From contig JAGHAM010000036.1 in NCBI GenBank assembly GCA_021161465.1, positions 1-64,000 on the forward strand: DNA of 64,000 nucleotides, in the 5' to 3' direction. The notes below the pieces were generated by a model, which was given only the letters and a program-made list of their open reading frames with translations, did not search any database and was not told where the DNA came from. The DNA is from Candidatus Iainarchaeum sp. Lineage in GTDB: Archaea > B1Sed10-29 > WALL01 > JAGHAM01. The translations under genes and the position numbers were made by a program. This document shows positions 26,023-37,432 of the stretch, one piece after another (the first letter of the stretch is position 1; each line of letters begins with the position of its first letter).

Positions 26023-28367
26023 TTGATAGTCCCACCCCATGCTCTTTTCAGTGAACTCAGCGCTTCGCTTACGACTACTCCTTTCGAGCCCCTGACAACA
26101 ACTTTCTTTTGTTTTGTTACCTCACCAATTTTAGCAAAACTGTTTCCCCCCATGACAGCTTCAAAGTCTTTTGCATTCTTCTTGCTGACTTCTACTATGA
26201 ATCTGCTGTTTGACTCTGAAAACAGTATTTTATCATCCGTTTTGATTCTCTCGCCCAACGGAACTTTCTTGAGGTTAATCTTTGCACCAAGGCCGCCCGC
26301 GAATCCCATCTCCGAAACAGCGACACCAATCCCACCCTCAGAGCAGTCGTGGCAGGAGGCGACTAATCCACGGTCCATAGCCTCTGTTAGCGCATCCATG
26401 GATTTTTTTGCTTCCTTAAGGTTTACAGTTGGAACTTTTCCACCTTTTGTGCCATTGACCATAAGGTAATGAGAGCCTCCCAGTTCATCGTAAGTCTTGC
26501 CAACTATGTAGATGTAGTTCCCAGCCTTTTTGAGATCCATGGTGATAGCCGTTCTAACGTCAGGGATTATCCCAATGGCAGTTATTACAAGTGTGTGTGG
26601 AATTGAAATTGTTTTCCCCTTGTAGACATATTCATTATGCAGGCTGTCTTTTCCTGATATGAAAGGAGCACTGAATCCTTTTGCGCCGTCATAGCACGCG
26701 CGGCTTGCCTCGATGAGTGCACCCATAACTTCTGGTTTCTCTGGGTTGCCCCAGCTGAAATTATCAAGGAGTGCGATTCTCCTCCCTCCACAAGCTACGT
26801 TATTTCGCATGGCTTCATCTATGGCTGATAACGCCATGTTATAGGGGTCTTCCGAGTATTTAGAATTAAAGCCATTTGATACTACAATCCCTCTCCAACT
26901 ATCGTATAGGGGTTTCAGCACGGTTGCATCGCCCGGACCAAAACCAACACCTTGAAGAGGCTTTACAATCGTCCTCCCCTGAACTTCATGGTCATACTGT
27001 CTTATGACCCATTCTTTGCTTGCAACATTTGGAGATGCAAGGATTTTCTTAAGGTCTTCACCGAGTTTTTTCTTCCTTGGCAATTTAGGTATAACCTCCT
27101 TCGGCTTCTTCCATTTAGCGGTTCTTGCGATAGCTGGCGTGTCATGTAGGAATCCCGCGTCGAGCTCTCCAACTATTTCTTCATCATAGTAGAGAATTAG
27201 CCGCTTGTCTGCCCTGAACTCACCAATGAAAGTGGCCTCGCATCCTTCGTTTTCAAATATCTCTTTTATCCTTTCCTTGTTTTCTGGTGGAACAGCTAAA
27301 ATCATCCTTTCCTGGGATTCAGAAATCCATATTTCCCATGGTTTAAGCCCGCTGTATTTCAGCGGCACCCTATCGAGGTGCACGTTTGCACCAAGATTCT
27401 TAGCCATTTCACCTACAGCTGAAGACAGTCCACCTCCTCCGCAGTCAGTGACAGCACTGTATAATGGTCTGCTGCCGGCATCTCGGGCTTTAAGCAAGCC
27501 ATCAAGAACGACTTTTTCCTTTATGGGATTTCCTATCTGCACCGCTCCGCTGGAGGTTTCTTCAGAGCTATCCTCAAGCTCAACACTTGCGAAAGTTACA
27601 CCATGAATGCCATCCCTACCGGTTTTGCCGCCAACGAGCAGGATAAGGTCTTTTGGTTTGGGGTTATAGACATATCTTTCTATAGGCATTATCCCAATGC
27701 ATCCTGCATAAACCAGCGGGTTTCCCACATAACCATCGTCAAAGGCCACAGCGCCATTGGCAGTAGGTATGCCCATCCTATTGCCATAGTCTCTTATTCC
27801 AGCGACTGAGCCCTTAAACAGTCTTTTCGGGTGCATGGTTCCTGGTGGAAGCTTGTCATAAGGATAATCCAGCGGACCAAAGAATAACACATCAGTGGAC
27901 AATATTGGCTTTGCACCAACACCCATTACATCCCTGAATACCCCTCCAGAGCCAGTTCCAGCTCCACCGTAAGGGTCTAATGCAGTTGGGTGGTTATGGG
28001 TTTCAACTTTAGCTGCTATTGCATACTTCCCATCAAAATCGATTATCCCTGCGTTGTCTTTGAAGACCGACAAGCACCAGGGGTGGTTTAACTCCTCAGT
28101 TGCTTTGAATATGAAGCTTTTAAAGAGGCTCTCTATCTCGCCTTTTGGGGTTTTTATGGTGGCTTTGAACGTCTTGTGCACGCAGTGCTCAGACCATGTT
28201 TGTGCAATGGTCTCAAGCTCAATGTCAGTTGGGTTCCTCCCCATCCTTACATAGTATTCACGGATTTTTTTCATTTCATCTAAAGTCAGTGAGAGAAGCC
28301 CCTTCTTACTTAATTCCATGAGCTCCTCATCAGTTGCGTCAACTATGTTTATTTCCTTGGCAATCAT
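26016..28367 (-). CDS. purL: FGAM synthase, large subunit (small-type PurL)
   Basis: A 783-residue amidoligase that converts FGAR to FGAM. It is the small PurL, which needs separate PurS and PurQ. Motifs: ELETIAQTWSEHCVHKTFKA, AAKVETHNHPTALDPYGGAG, GVGAKPILSTDVLFFGPLDY, the second half with GIVVSNGFNSKYSEDPYNMA, RRIALLDNFSWGNPEKPEVM and SCHDCSEGGIGVAVSEMGFA. It starts one base after the purS gene stop. Its length is close to the usual 720-780. It lies mid-operon. Confidence 0.96.
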   Translation of the reverse strand: MIAKEINIVDATDEELMELSKKGLLSLTLDEMKKIREYYVRMGRNPTDIELETIAQTWSEHCVHKTFKATIKTPKGEIESLFKSFIFKATEELNHPWCLSVFKDNAGIIDFDGKYAIAAKVETHNHPTALDPYGGAGTGSGGVFRDVMGVGAKPILSTDVLFFGPLDYPYDKLPPGTMHPKRLFKGSVAGIRDYGNRMGIPTANGAVAFDDGYVGNPLVYAGCIGIMPIERYVYNPKPKDLILLVGGKTGRDGIHGVTFASVELEDSSEETSSGAVQIGNPIKEKVVLDGLLKARDAGSRPLYSAVTDCGGGGLSSAVGEMAKNLGANVHLDRVPLKYSGLKPWEIWISESQERMILAVPPENKERIKEIFENEGCEATFIGEFRADKRLILYYDEEIVGELDAGFLHDTPAIARTAKWKKPKEVIPKLPRKKKLGEDLKKILASPNVASKEWVIRQYDHEVQGRTIVKPLQGVGFGPGDATVLKPLYDSWRGIVVSNGFNSKYSEDPYNMALSAIDEAMRNNVACGGRRIALLDNFSWGNPEKPEVMGALIEASRACYDGAKGFSAPFISGKDSLHNEYVYKGKTISIPHTLVITAIGIIPDVRTAITMDLKKAGNYIYIVGKTYDELGGSHYLMVNGTKGGKVPTVNLKEAKKSMDALTEAMDRGLVASCHDCSEGGIGVAVSEMGFAGGLGAKINLKKVPLGERIKTDDKILFSESNSRFIVEVSKKNAKDFEAVMGGNSFAKIGEVTKQKKVVVRGSKGVVVSEALSSLKRAWGGTIKW

Positions 28368-28835
28368 CTAGACCCTCACATATCGGTAATTATGAATTAG
28401 TGGGTTACAAAGGACCTTTTCGCAAACAGTCCTCAGTTCGCTCTCTGTTAACTTTCCTTTGATGATGTAACTGAATGCACTTTCAACACGTTCAACACCA
28501 TGTATCCCAATTAGTGCCATAGCTTTCATCGCGCTTTCCCCAACAGCATCGGTGACACCCGTTTTGCTTTTGACCTGAACCAGCCAAGCATTTTTTTCAG
28601 TTATGAGCTTAAGGCTATCTCCTTCATGCGTGTATGAGAAATCTTGTGTTATTGGGTCAACAAACAACTCTTTACATGCTCTTAGGATTTCTGGCTCGCC
28701 TACTGTCCCATATATGAAGTAGACATACATGGTTTCAACACGTTCTACATGGAGCCTAAGGTCATGTATCTCACCTTTTTTCATAATGCCTATTGGGTCA
28801 TAATCAGGTCGTTTGTACGTTACACCAACTATCAA
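28368..28835 (-). CDS. purS: PurS with a duplicated domain (tandem PurS)
   Basis: PurS bridges PurL and PurQ in FGAM synthase and is normally about 80 residues, acting as a dimer. This protein has 155 residues and two PurS units: VERVETMYVYFI (30-41) with LRACKELFVDPITQDFSY (51-68), and again VERVESAFSYII (114-125) with LRTVCEKVLCNPLIHNYRY (134-152). The second copy keeps the helix AVGESAMKAMALIGIHGVER; the first is more diverged there. The start is TTG at 28835, with AGGGGG nine bases upstream inside the purM stop region. A fused pair could replace the homodimer. Its place between purM and purL supports the assignment. Confidence 0.9.
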   Translation of the reverse strand: MIVGVTYKRPDYDPIGIMKKGEIHDLRLHVERVETMYVYFIYGTVGEPEILRACKELFVDPITQDFSYTHEGDSLKLITEKNAWLVQVKSKTGVTDAVGESAMKAMALIGIHGVERVESAFSYIIKGKLTESELRTVCEKVLCNPLIHNYRYVRV

Positions 28836-28847
28836 GAAAATTTCCCC

Positions 28848-29870
28848 CTAAAGCACCAATTCCTTGGTCTTGTATTTTACCACTATCTTTTTCTGCGGTA
28901 TCACCTTGCCTATTATCTCAGGACCAAATTCATCGCCAATCATATCAACACATCTCACCGCATCCTCACGATTTACCACTAGGGCAAAACCCCATCCAAG
29001 GTTGAATGTCTTGAACATCTCATCGTCAGCTATACCACCAATCTGCTGTATCAGTTCAAATATGGGCTGTGGATGAAAGTTGTCGAACTCAAACCCGACA
29101 CCGAGTTTATGGAATTTCAGGTAAGCATCCCCTGTTATGTGGACAGCTCCTAAGACTTCTATTTCTTTCATGACTTTCATCACTGGTCTAACGTAAATTT
29201 TGGTTGGCTTGAGGACTTCATATATGAGCTCTTTGTCCAATGGCTCTGGCTTCTCAAAAGGGTCATACCTCCCACCCCACTCTTTGAATAAAACTTTCCT
29301 GACGAGACTTATACCGTTGCTGTGGACACCAGAGCTTTTGAGTCCTATAACAACGTTACCTGGTTTTATCTTTGAGCCATCTACTATTTTCTCCTCTTTA
29401 ACTTCTCCGACGCAATCGCAGTTTATGTGATATTCAGCCTGCATCAGCTCGGGGACGTCAGCAGTCTCCCCACCTATCAATGGACACCCTGCTTCTGATG
29501 CCCCACTATTCAATCCTTTCAACAGTTCCCCAAAAAGCCCAGGCTCGCTTTTCTTTAGGTCGATTACATCTGTTATGGCAAGCGGTTCTGCACCGGAGCG
29601 TATGCAGTCATTTGCGACCATAGCTACTGCATCTACACCAATAGTGTCGTGCTTCTCAGCAAGCTGGGCAAGCAGGACTTTCGTTCCAACACCATCTGAC
29701 GTTTTTACCTGATACCTACCATCACCAATAGGGTACAGAACGTTGAATGGCGTTTCAACAACAGGACCATACTTGCTGAATGAGTATGTTTCCTTTAACT
29801 CAACCAGATGCTTTTTTGCTTTCTCCCTTAACTTCCTGTCTACACCTGAATCAGAGTATGTTAAAGGCAT
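28848..29870 (-). CDS. purM: AIR synthetase
   Basis: A 340-residue ATP-dependent cyclase that turns FGAM into AIR. It belongs to the same fold superfamily as PurL. Motifs: [94 protein letters not shown] and GVGFEFDNFHPQPIFELIQQ. The ATG at 29870 follows GAGGAAGTGGG and overlaps the purB stop by ten bases. AIR is the branch point between purines and thiamine pyrimidine, and thiC lies directly upstream of this operon. Confidence 0.96.
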   Translation of the reverse strand: MPLTYSDSGVDRKLREKAKKHLVELKETYSFSKYGPVVETPFNVLYPIGDGRYQVKTSDGVGTKVLLAQLAEKHDTIGVDAVAMVANDCIRSGAEPLAITDVIDLKKSEPGLFGELLKGLNSGASEAGCPLIGGETADVPELMQAEYHINCDCVGEVKEEKIVDGSKIKPGNVVIGLKSSGVHSNGISLVRKVLFKEWGGRYDPFEKPEPLDKELIYEVLKPTKIYVRPVMKVMKEIEVLGAVHITGDAYLKFHKLGVGFEFDNFHPQPIFELIQQIGGIADDEMFKTFNLGWGFALVVNREDAVRCVDMIGDEFGPEIIGKVIPQKKIVVKYKTKELVL

Positions 29871-31201
29871 TTTTCCCACTTCCTCACGACTTCACGGGTT
29901 TTCTTCCTGGCAAGCCCTATGTAGTTCTCAGGTTTCATTATCTTGTCTAGCTCTTTTCTGCTTAGGTATTTCATGACAGTTTTATCCTTTGCCAGGACAT
30001 CTTTCAATGGTATGTCTTCCTTTAGGCTTTTCATGCTGGCTTTCCTCAGAAGTTCATGTGCTTCCTGCCTTTCAAGACCTTTAGCCGCTAGCAGGGTGGT
30101 TACTGCTTCAGCCATTATTCTGCCTTTGGTCAAGTCAAGGTTCTCCTTCATCTTCTCTGGGAATACTTGAAGGTTGTTTAGTACTCTTATCATACGGTCG
30201 GTCATGTCATCTAACAGCAGGAAGACTGTTGGGAACACCGAGCGCTCGGCGGCAGAGTTAGTCAAATCCCTCTCATGCTCAAGTGCAATATTCTCCAGGG
30301 CCGGCAGGACACAGGAACGCACCACACGGGCGTTGCTGCATACGTTCTCACAGTTTATTGGGTTTCTCTTTTGTGGCATGGCTGAGCTACCAACCTGCTC
30401 TTTTCCGAACCCCTCACTTACTTCAGCGATTTCCGTTCGCTGCAGGTTCCTAATCTCCTTCGCGATTTGTTCCAGTGTGCCAGCCATTATTGCCATGTCA
30501 GAAACCAACATTGCAATGTCCTCTCTTGGAACAACCTGCGTGCTTATTTCTGCTGCATCCAGGTCAAGCCTCTTCATTATTTTCCTCTCTATGCCAGCAA
30601 CCCCAAACAGTTTTTGGGCAGCGTAAGTTCCGGTTGCCCCAGAGAATTTCCCCCTAAGGGAGAAGTAGTCACTCAGCAGGTTGTGCAAGTCATATCCAAC
30701 TTTGTCAACGTAGTTGGCAAGCTTGAAACCAAAAGTTATTGGTGTCGCATGTTGACCATGGGTCCTACCCACCATCGCCGTGTTTTCATACTTTAGTGAC
30801 AGGTCCATAAGCACCCTCATAAGGACTCTCCCTTTCTCCAGGAGGATAGTCAAGCCCTCCTTTAGCTGGAGAGCCAGGGCGGTGTCAACTATGTCATAGC
30901 TGGTTGCAGTTAAGTGAACATATCTTGCGGTTTTAGGTGAGCACTGTTCCGACAGAGCCTTCACCATTGCCATCACATCGTGTTTTGTCTTGCGCTCTAT
31001 TTCCTTCACCCGCTCAAGCTTCACATTCTTTGCTTTTACTCTGATTTCCTTGGCAGCTGTTTTTGGTGCTTTTCCCATATCAGCAAGGGCTTCCACCAGC
31101 GCGACTTCAACATCCAGCATTCTCTTAAGTCTGGTTTCCTCGTCGAATACCCTTCTCATCTCTTCGGAGCCGTAACGATAGTCTATTGGATGAACACTCA
31201 T
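29861..31201 (-). CDS. purB: adenylosuccinate lyase
   Basis: A 446-residue member of the fumarase/aspartase superfamily acting twice in the pathway: on SAICAR and on adenylosuccinate. The superfamily signature [20 protein letters not shown] is present (catalytic Ser on this loop), as are [37 protein letters not shown] and [20 protein letters not shown] with the acid/base histidines. Its ATG overlaps the purE stop by four bases. The length and all three conserved regions are normal. Confidence 0.96.
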   Translation of the reverse strand: MSVHPIDYRYGSEEMRRVFDEETRLKRMLDVEVALVEALADMGKAPKTAAKEIRVKAKNVKLERVKEIERKTKHDVMAMVKALSEQCSPKTARYVHLTATSYDIVDTALALQLKEGLTILLEKGRVLMRVLMDLSLKYENTAMVGRTHGQHATPITFGFKLANYVDKVGYDLHNLLSDYFSLRGKFSGATGTYAAQKLFGVAGIERKIMKRLDLDAAEISTQVVPREDIAMLVSDMAIMAGTLEQIAKEIRNLQRTEIAEVSEGFGKEQVGSSAMPQKRNPINCENVCSNARVVRSCVLPALENIALEHERDLTNSAAERSVFPTVFLLLDDMTDRMIRVLNNLQVFPEKMKENLDLTKGRIMAEAVTTLLAAKGLERQEAHELLRKASMKSLKEDIPLKDVLAKDKTVMKYLSRKELDKIMKPENYIGLARKKTREVVRKWEKCL

Positions 31202-31665
31202 TTTCTCACCTTCTCGTCAGACTTCTCAACCTTCTCTCGCATCTTCGCGCGATAGTCTTCCAACTTCTCCCTCAGCTCGGGATGCTTTAAAGCCAAGATT
31301 TCTACAGCAAGTAACGCTGCGTTATCGCCTCGATCAACACCAACGGTAGCTACCGGTATCCCTGGCGGCATCTGCATTATTGACAACAATGCGTCCAATC
31401 CCTCTAACTTTGCATTCACAGGGACACCAATTACAGGCTTCGTCGTATGAGCTGCAACTACTCCAGGTAGAGCAGCAGCAAGCCCAGCGATTGCTATAAA
31501 AACATTAGCGTCAGATTCCTTTACAATCTTTTCAAGTTTTTCCGGAGTCCTATGCGCGGACGCCACCCTTATCTCATTTGAAATTTCAAAAGCGTTTAAA
31601 ACAGAGATGCATTTGTCTGCTACGGGTTTGTCCGACTCCGAACCAAGAATAATAAGAACTTTCAT
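31198..31665 (-). CDS. purE: phosphoribosylaminoimidazole carboxylase PurE
   Basis: A 155-residue enzyme acting on (N5-carboxy)AIR to give CAIR. Visible are [35 protein letters not shown] with the catalytic His, [20 protein letters not shown] and [20 protein letters not shown] followed by [23 protein letters not shown] in shorter pieces. The loop AGLAAALPG differs from bacterial class I AGGAAHLPG. No purK is in the window, so it may act directly on AIR and CO2, or purK lies elsewhere. GGGGGAT before the ATG at 31665 sets the start; the open frame to 31740 contains the promoter. First gene of the operon. Confidence 0.92.
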   Translation of the reverse strand: MKVLIILGSESDKPVADKCISVLNAFEISNEIRVASAHRTPEKLEKIVKESDANVFIAIAGLAAALPGVVAAHTTKPVIGVPVNAKLEGLDALLSIMQMPPGIPVATVGVDRGDNAALLAVEILALKHPELREKLEDYRAKMREKVEKSDEKVRK

Positions 31666-31678
31666 CAAATCCCCCACA

Positions 31679-31711
31679 GGTTTTGTTATAGTGCCTAGGG
31701 TTTTTATAATT
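31679..31711 (-). promoter_or_regulatory. promoter of the purine operon
   Basis: On the minus strand AATTATAAAAA (31701-31711) is a clear TATA box. Transcription should start about 26 bases on, near 31679, giving a leader of about 15 bases with the ribosome binding site GGGGGAT in front of purE. No other TATA-like element of this quality is seen between purE and purH, so the twelve genes are probably one unit. Confidence 0.6.
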
Positions 31712-31771
31712 TTGTTTGTGGTTAGTTGGCATAGTCCCAAAACGAGTGGAAGCGCCTTAGGGCGGTGGAAA

Positions 31772-31800
31772 ACGGGTTTAGTTGATACAACTGACGGGTT
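31772..31800. promoter_or_regulatory. candidate operator upstream of the purine operon
   Basis: A direct repeat ACGGGTT (31772-31778 and 31794-31800) brackets a palindrome AGTTG-ATA-CAACT (31780-31792). The two direct copies are 22 bases apart, two turns of DNA on one face. It lies about 65-95 bases upstream of the purE TATA box, just after the thiC stop. A short CGCC-TTAG-GGCG hairpin (31753-31764) is nearby and could be a weak thiC terminator. Function as an operator is inference. Confidence 0.35.
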
Positions 31801-31814
31801 AAGGATAAAGGCAA

Positions 31815-33077
31815 TTAGTGAGGCACTTTTCTTCCCTTTGTTTTGAAACCATGTTTGGATAAGTTCCTCAATCGTTTTATTGGGCAGTAACTATCGCACA
31901 TTGAACAAGGGTTTTCATTCGTTAGCCTGTATCTCTCAAGCTTTGATGGGTCTATGGCATACTTGTGTTGTACGCTCCAGTTTAGTTCAGAGCGCGCTTT
32001 TGACATACTGTGGTCCTTGCCTATATCTATACCCCTAGTTATATCAGCAGCGTGGGCAGCTATCTTTGATGCCACCACACCAAGCCTAACGTCATCTTTT
32101 CCAGGCAAACCCATATGCTCTGATGGGGTTACGTAGCAAAGGAAGTCGGCACCATAGAATGCGGCTAAGGCACCGCCAATAGCCCCAACAATGTGGTCGT
32201 AGCCGACACCTATGTCAGTCACCAGCGGGCCTAAAACATAGAAAGGCGCGCCTGAACACAGTTTTTTCTCAAGTGCAACATTCTTTTCTATACCATCTAA
32301 TGGTATGTGCCCCGGCCCTTCCACCATGGTTTGTACACTAGCTTTTCTGGCTCTTTTCACAAGCTTCCCAAGTATTTCAAGCTCTTTCAGCTGTGCTTTG
32401 TCAGTTGCATCGTATATCGCGCCAGGCCTTAGCCCATCACCAAGACTCAATGTGGCGTCATACTTCTTTGCCAACTCTAAAAGATAGTCAAAGTTCTCGT
32501 AAAGAGGGTTCTCCTCGCCAGTTTTTAGTATATACTCTGCTATAAGCCCCCCTCCTCTACTGACAACAGGAATCATCCTCTTATTCCTCTTTAAAACACC
32601 AACACTTTCTTTAGTTACACCACAATGAACCGTTACAAAATCAACGCCATCTTTAAGGTGCCTCTCAACAGCCTTGAAGACACAGTCTTCGCTTATGCTC
32701 CTACAGTCATAGACGGGAACAGTCCCTAACGGGGCTTTAACTGACTTTATCACAGCCTTCCTGGTCTTACGCGCTTTTGAACCAATGCTTAAGTCCATGA
32801 TTGTATCGGCGCCATAGGACACTGCCGTTAATGCTTTTTTCACCTCGGTTGCAGTGTTGCTGCGCGTTTCTGAAACGCCAATGTTGGCATTGACTTTCAC
32901 CCGCAGGCCTTTCCCCACCCCTACAACAGGGATATCTCTCACTACGTTCTTTAAAACAACAATCCTACCAGCAGCTATTTCCTTCTTTAGGAATTTGCGA
33001 GTAACTCCTTCTTTTTTTGCCAGCTCGTTGACCTCAGGGCTAGTCTGCCCTCTCTTTGCCTCAACCATTTGTAGCAT
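31815..33077 (-). CDS. thiC: phosphomethylpyrimidine synthase ThiC
   Basis: A 420-residue radical SAM-type enzyme that rearranges AIR into HMP phosphate for thiamine. Visible are [110 protein letters not shown] and the C-terminal iron-sulfur site [14 protein letters not shown]. The cysteine spacing is CX2CX3C, one residue shorter than the CX2CX4C of bacterial ThiC. GGGGTGAG precedes the ATG. Its location just upstream of the purine operon fits its use of the purine intermediate AIR. Confidence 0.95.
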   Translation of the reverse strand: MLQMVEAKRGQTSPEVNELAKKEGVTRKFLKKEIAAGRIVVLKNVVRDIPVVGVGKGLRVKVNANIGVSETRSNTATEVKKALTAVSYGADTIMDLSIGSKARKTRKAVIKSVKAPLGTVPVYDCRSISEDCVFKAVERHLKDGVDFVTVHCGVTKESVGVLKRNKRMIPVVSRGGGLIAEYILKTGEENPLYENFDYLLELAKKYDATLSLGDGLRPGAIYDATDKAQLKELEILGKLVKRARKASVQTMVEGPGHIPLDGIEKNVALEKKLCSGAPFYVLGPLVTDIGVGYDHIVGAIGGALAAFYGADFLCYVTPSEHMGLPGKDDVRLGVVASKIAAHAADITRGIDIGKDHSMSKARSELNWSVQHKYAIDPSKLERYRLTNENPCSMCDSYCPIKRLRNLSKHGFKTKGRKVPH

Positions 33078-33091
33078 TAGCTCACCCCTAA

Positions 33092-35347
<2,256 letters not shown>

Positions 35348-35351
<4 letters not shown>

Positions 35352-36607
35352 AGAACCAACAGACTAGCATATAATGCAATGCTGAAGACCGTTGCACCCG
35401 CCAACATATCCAGGAAAGAGTCCTTGATGATTTCAAGTGCTTTGTAAAACCACATTAAAGGTATTGCCCCAAACAAAAGCTCACTTAACGAAGCGGCAGC
35501 AAACCCAACCACAACCATGTCAGCAGTTATGGCCTTGGTGCTACCCAGTATAGCCAATGAGGCAACCGTCGAGGCGCCGCTTACTAGGCCGCCAAGTATT
35601 ATCGTAGGTATGAATGCATCCGGGAAATAATGCGTGAATAGCTCGATTATGATTATCATGAGAAATAACTTTATCGAAAGCCCAATGGCGTGCATCACGT
35701 CGAAAGGAGACTTAATCTTTAGCACTGTTTTTTTAGAGCTTCTCAACCTCCTGTAACCTAGCAGGGCAAGTGCAAAAAAGCCCAGGAAGGCAGCCGGGGA
35801 GAGTTTTACAATCAGCACAGGCATGAATACGCCCACTAGAGCTAGGTTCCTCAGCAGAATTGAAGCGTTCAATGTTATCAGCGACCCCCCAACAAGATTT
35901 ATATCCTTGGTTTTCTTGTAGATTTGGATTAACGGGCTGCAGCTTGCCTTCTGGCTTATTAGCCCCCCCAGGAAACCAATCAGTTCGACACATTTCCTTG
36001 CGGTTAGTAGTCTTGAGCCTATGAAGCCGACTAGGTTTATGATTGAGATTAACACAACCAGCAGCCACAACGAACGTAGGTCAAGACTTATGCCAGCGAA
36101 GTTGATTGGTGCTAGGGGTATGAATGGGTAAACTATGCCAATGACCACCATGAACTCAATAAGGTCCAGCATCTCCTTCTGGGTTAAGTGCCTGACTACT
36201 CTGTGGAGTTTCTCCCTTGCGAATAAGATTAAAACAACGATGACCGCTATGAAAACTGCTTCCGCATAACAGTTTATGGAAACGAGGGCACCCATGGCAT
36301 ATGCTAGTAGAAGCGATATTGTTGTTGTCAGGCCTATCTCCTGAAACTTAAATAGGTTGCCGATATAGAGAGCCAGAGCTAGAAGCCCAATAGCAAGAAA
36401 GCCAAGTACAGGCAGGTAATCAGCACTCATCAGTTCCGGTCCAGCTAGAATGCCTAGGACGCATCCAAGGAGGGAGATAAGCGAGAAGGTTCTAAGCCCA
36501 GCTATCTCCTGGTGTTTTGAATGCTCCCTTTCGAGCCCCATCAGCGCGCCTATCAATGTTGCCAGGACTATCTTTTGGGTAAATTCAAGTCCGATTAGAA
36601 AATCCAT
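35348..36607 (-). CDS. MgtC/SapB-DUF4010 membrane protein
   Basis: A 419-residue polytopic membrane protein with about twelve hydrophobic helices. The first 130 residues are an MgtC/SapB domain: IVLATLIGALMGLEREHSKH, then AGLRTFSLISLLGCVLGILA with the family's GLER and RTF motifs. The rest matches the DUF4010 part (KEMLDLIEFMVVIGIVYPFI, IGFLGGLISQKASCSPLIQI). MgtC-type proteins act in magnesium or acid stress in bacteria, by regulating other proteins; the archaeal role is not known. It overlaps rtcA by four bases and starts four bases after the GGGP synthase stop. Confidence 0.85.
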
Positions 36608-36611
36608 TCAA

Positions 36612-37376
36612 TCACTGTTTCGCGTTTTTGATTGCGTTCTTGAATTTTTGTACAGTTTCCTTAACGTTTTTGTTCCCTTCCATCAGCGTACCTATCTGGA
36701 TTGCATTAGCTCCTGCCTTCACTATGTTTTTAGCTTCATCAAGTTTTCTTATTCCACCGCCAACTATGTAGGGAACATCTATGGTCTCTGCCACTGCCTT
36801 CACCATCTCAATTGGCATTGGCCCCTGTGGGCTTGCCGAGCCGCAATCAGTTAGTATGAACCTGTTTCCCATATACTGGCCAGCCAGGGCGAGGGCAGCG
36901 GCTATGTTTGGTCTCCAGCGTGGGACCAGATTGGCATTTCCAACCCACCCAACGCTTCCACCTGGCTCTATTACTATGTAGCCAGTTGGTAATGGCTCAA
37001 GGCCATAACTCTTTATCACAGGCGCGCTTATGGTCTGGGCTGTGGATAACCAGTAAGGGTCACGCGAGTTGAGCATAGTCATAAAGTAAATGGAGTCTGC
37101 ATGCTTTGTTATGGTTGCAACGTTTCCAGGGAACAGGTTTATCGGCACGTTTACGTTTTCCCGTATAAGCTTGGTTGTTGTGTCAAGTAACTCACCCTGT
37201 GCACCTATGCTACCCCCAACAAGGATGAGGTCCGCCCCGCCCTCAACACTTTCTTTCGCAACCTGTGCAGCGACATCCGGGCTAGGATGGTCACACGGGT
37301 CGATTAAAATCATGAGCATGCCTTCTCCCCGTTCTTTGTAGTCACCTATGTAACGCTCCACTTTGCCTGGTTTCAT
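36612..37376 (-). CDS. geranylgeranylglyceryl phosphate synthase
   Basis: A 254-residue TIM-barrel prenyltransferase that joins sn-glycerol-1-phosphate to geranylgeranyl diphosphate, the first committed step of archaeal membrane lipids. Features: MLMILIDPCDHPSPDVAAQV, ADLILVGGSIGAQGELLDTT, LFPGNVATITKHADSIYFMT, GYIVIEPGGSVGWVGNANLV and VGGGIRKLDEAKNIVKAGAN for phosphate binding. AAGGTGA six bases before the ATG at 37376 decides the start over the GTG at 37385. It heads the leftward run of genes and diverges from the SDR gene across a 56-base promoter region. Confidence 0.95.
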   Translation of the reverse strand: MKPGKVERYIGDYKERGEGMLMILIDPCDHPSPDVAAQVAKESVEGGADLILVGGSIGAQGELLDTTTKLIRENVNVPINLFPGNVATITKHADSIYFMTMLNSRDPYWLSTAQTISAPVIKSYGLEPLPTGYIVIEPGGSVGWVGNANLVPRWRPNIAAALALAGQYMGNRFILTDCGSASPQGPMPIEMVKAVAETIDVPYIVGGGIRKLDEAKNIVKAGANAIQIGTLMEGNKNVKETVQKFKNAIKNAKQ

Positions 37377-37432
37377 CAAATTCACCTTCTCAGCATAACT
37401 TTATATTTGACCCATTAATATACTTAATCTTG

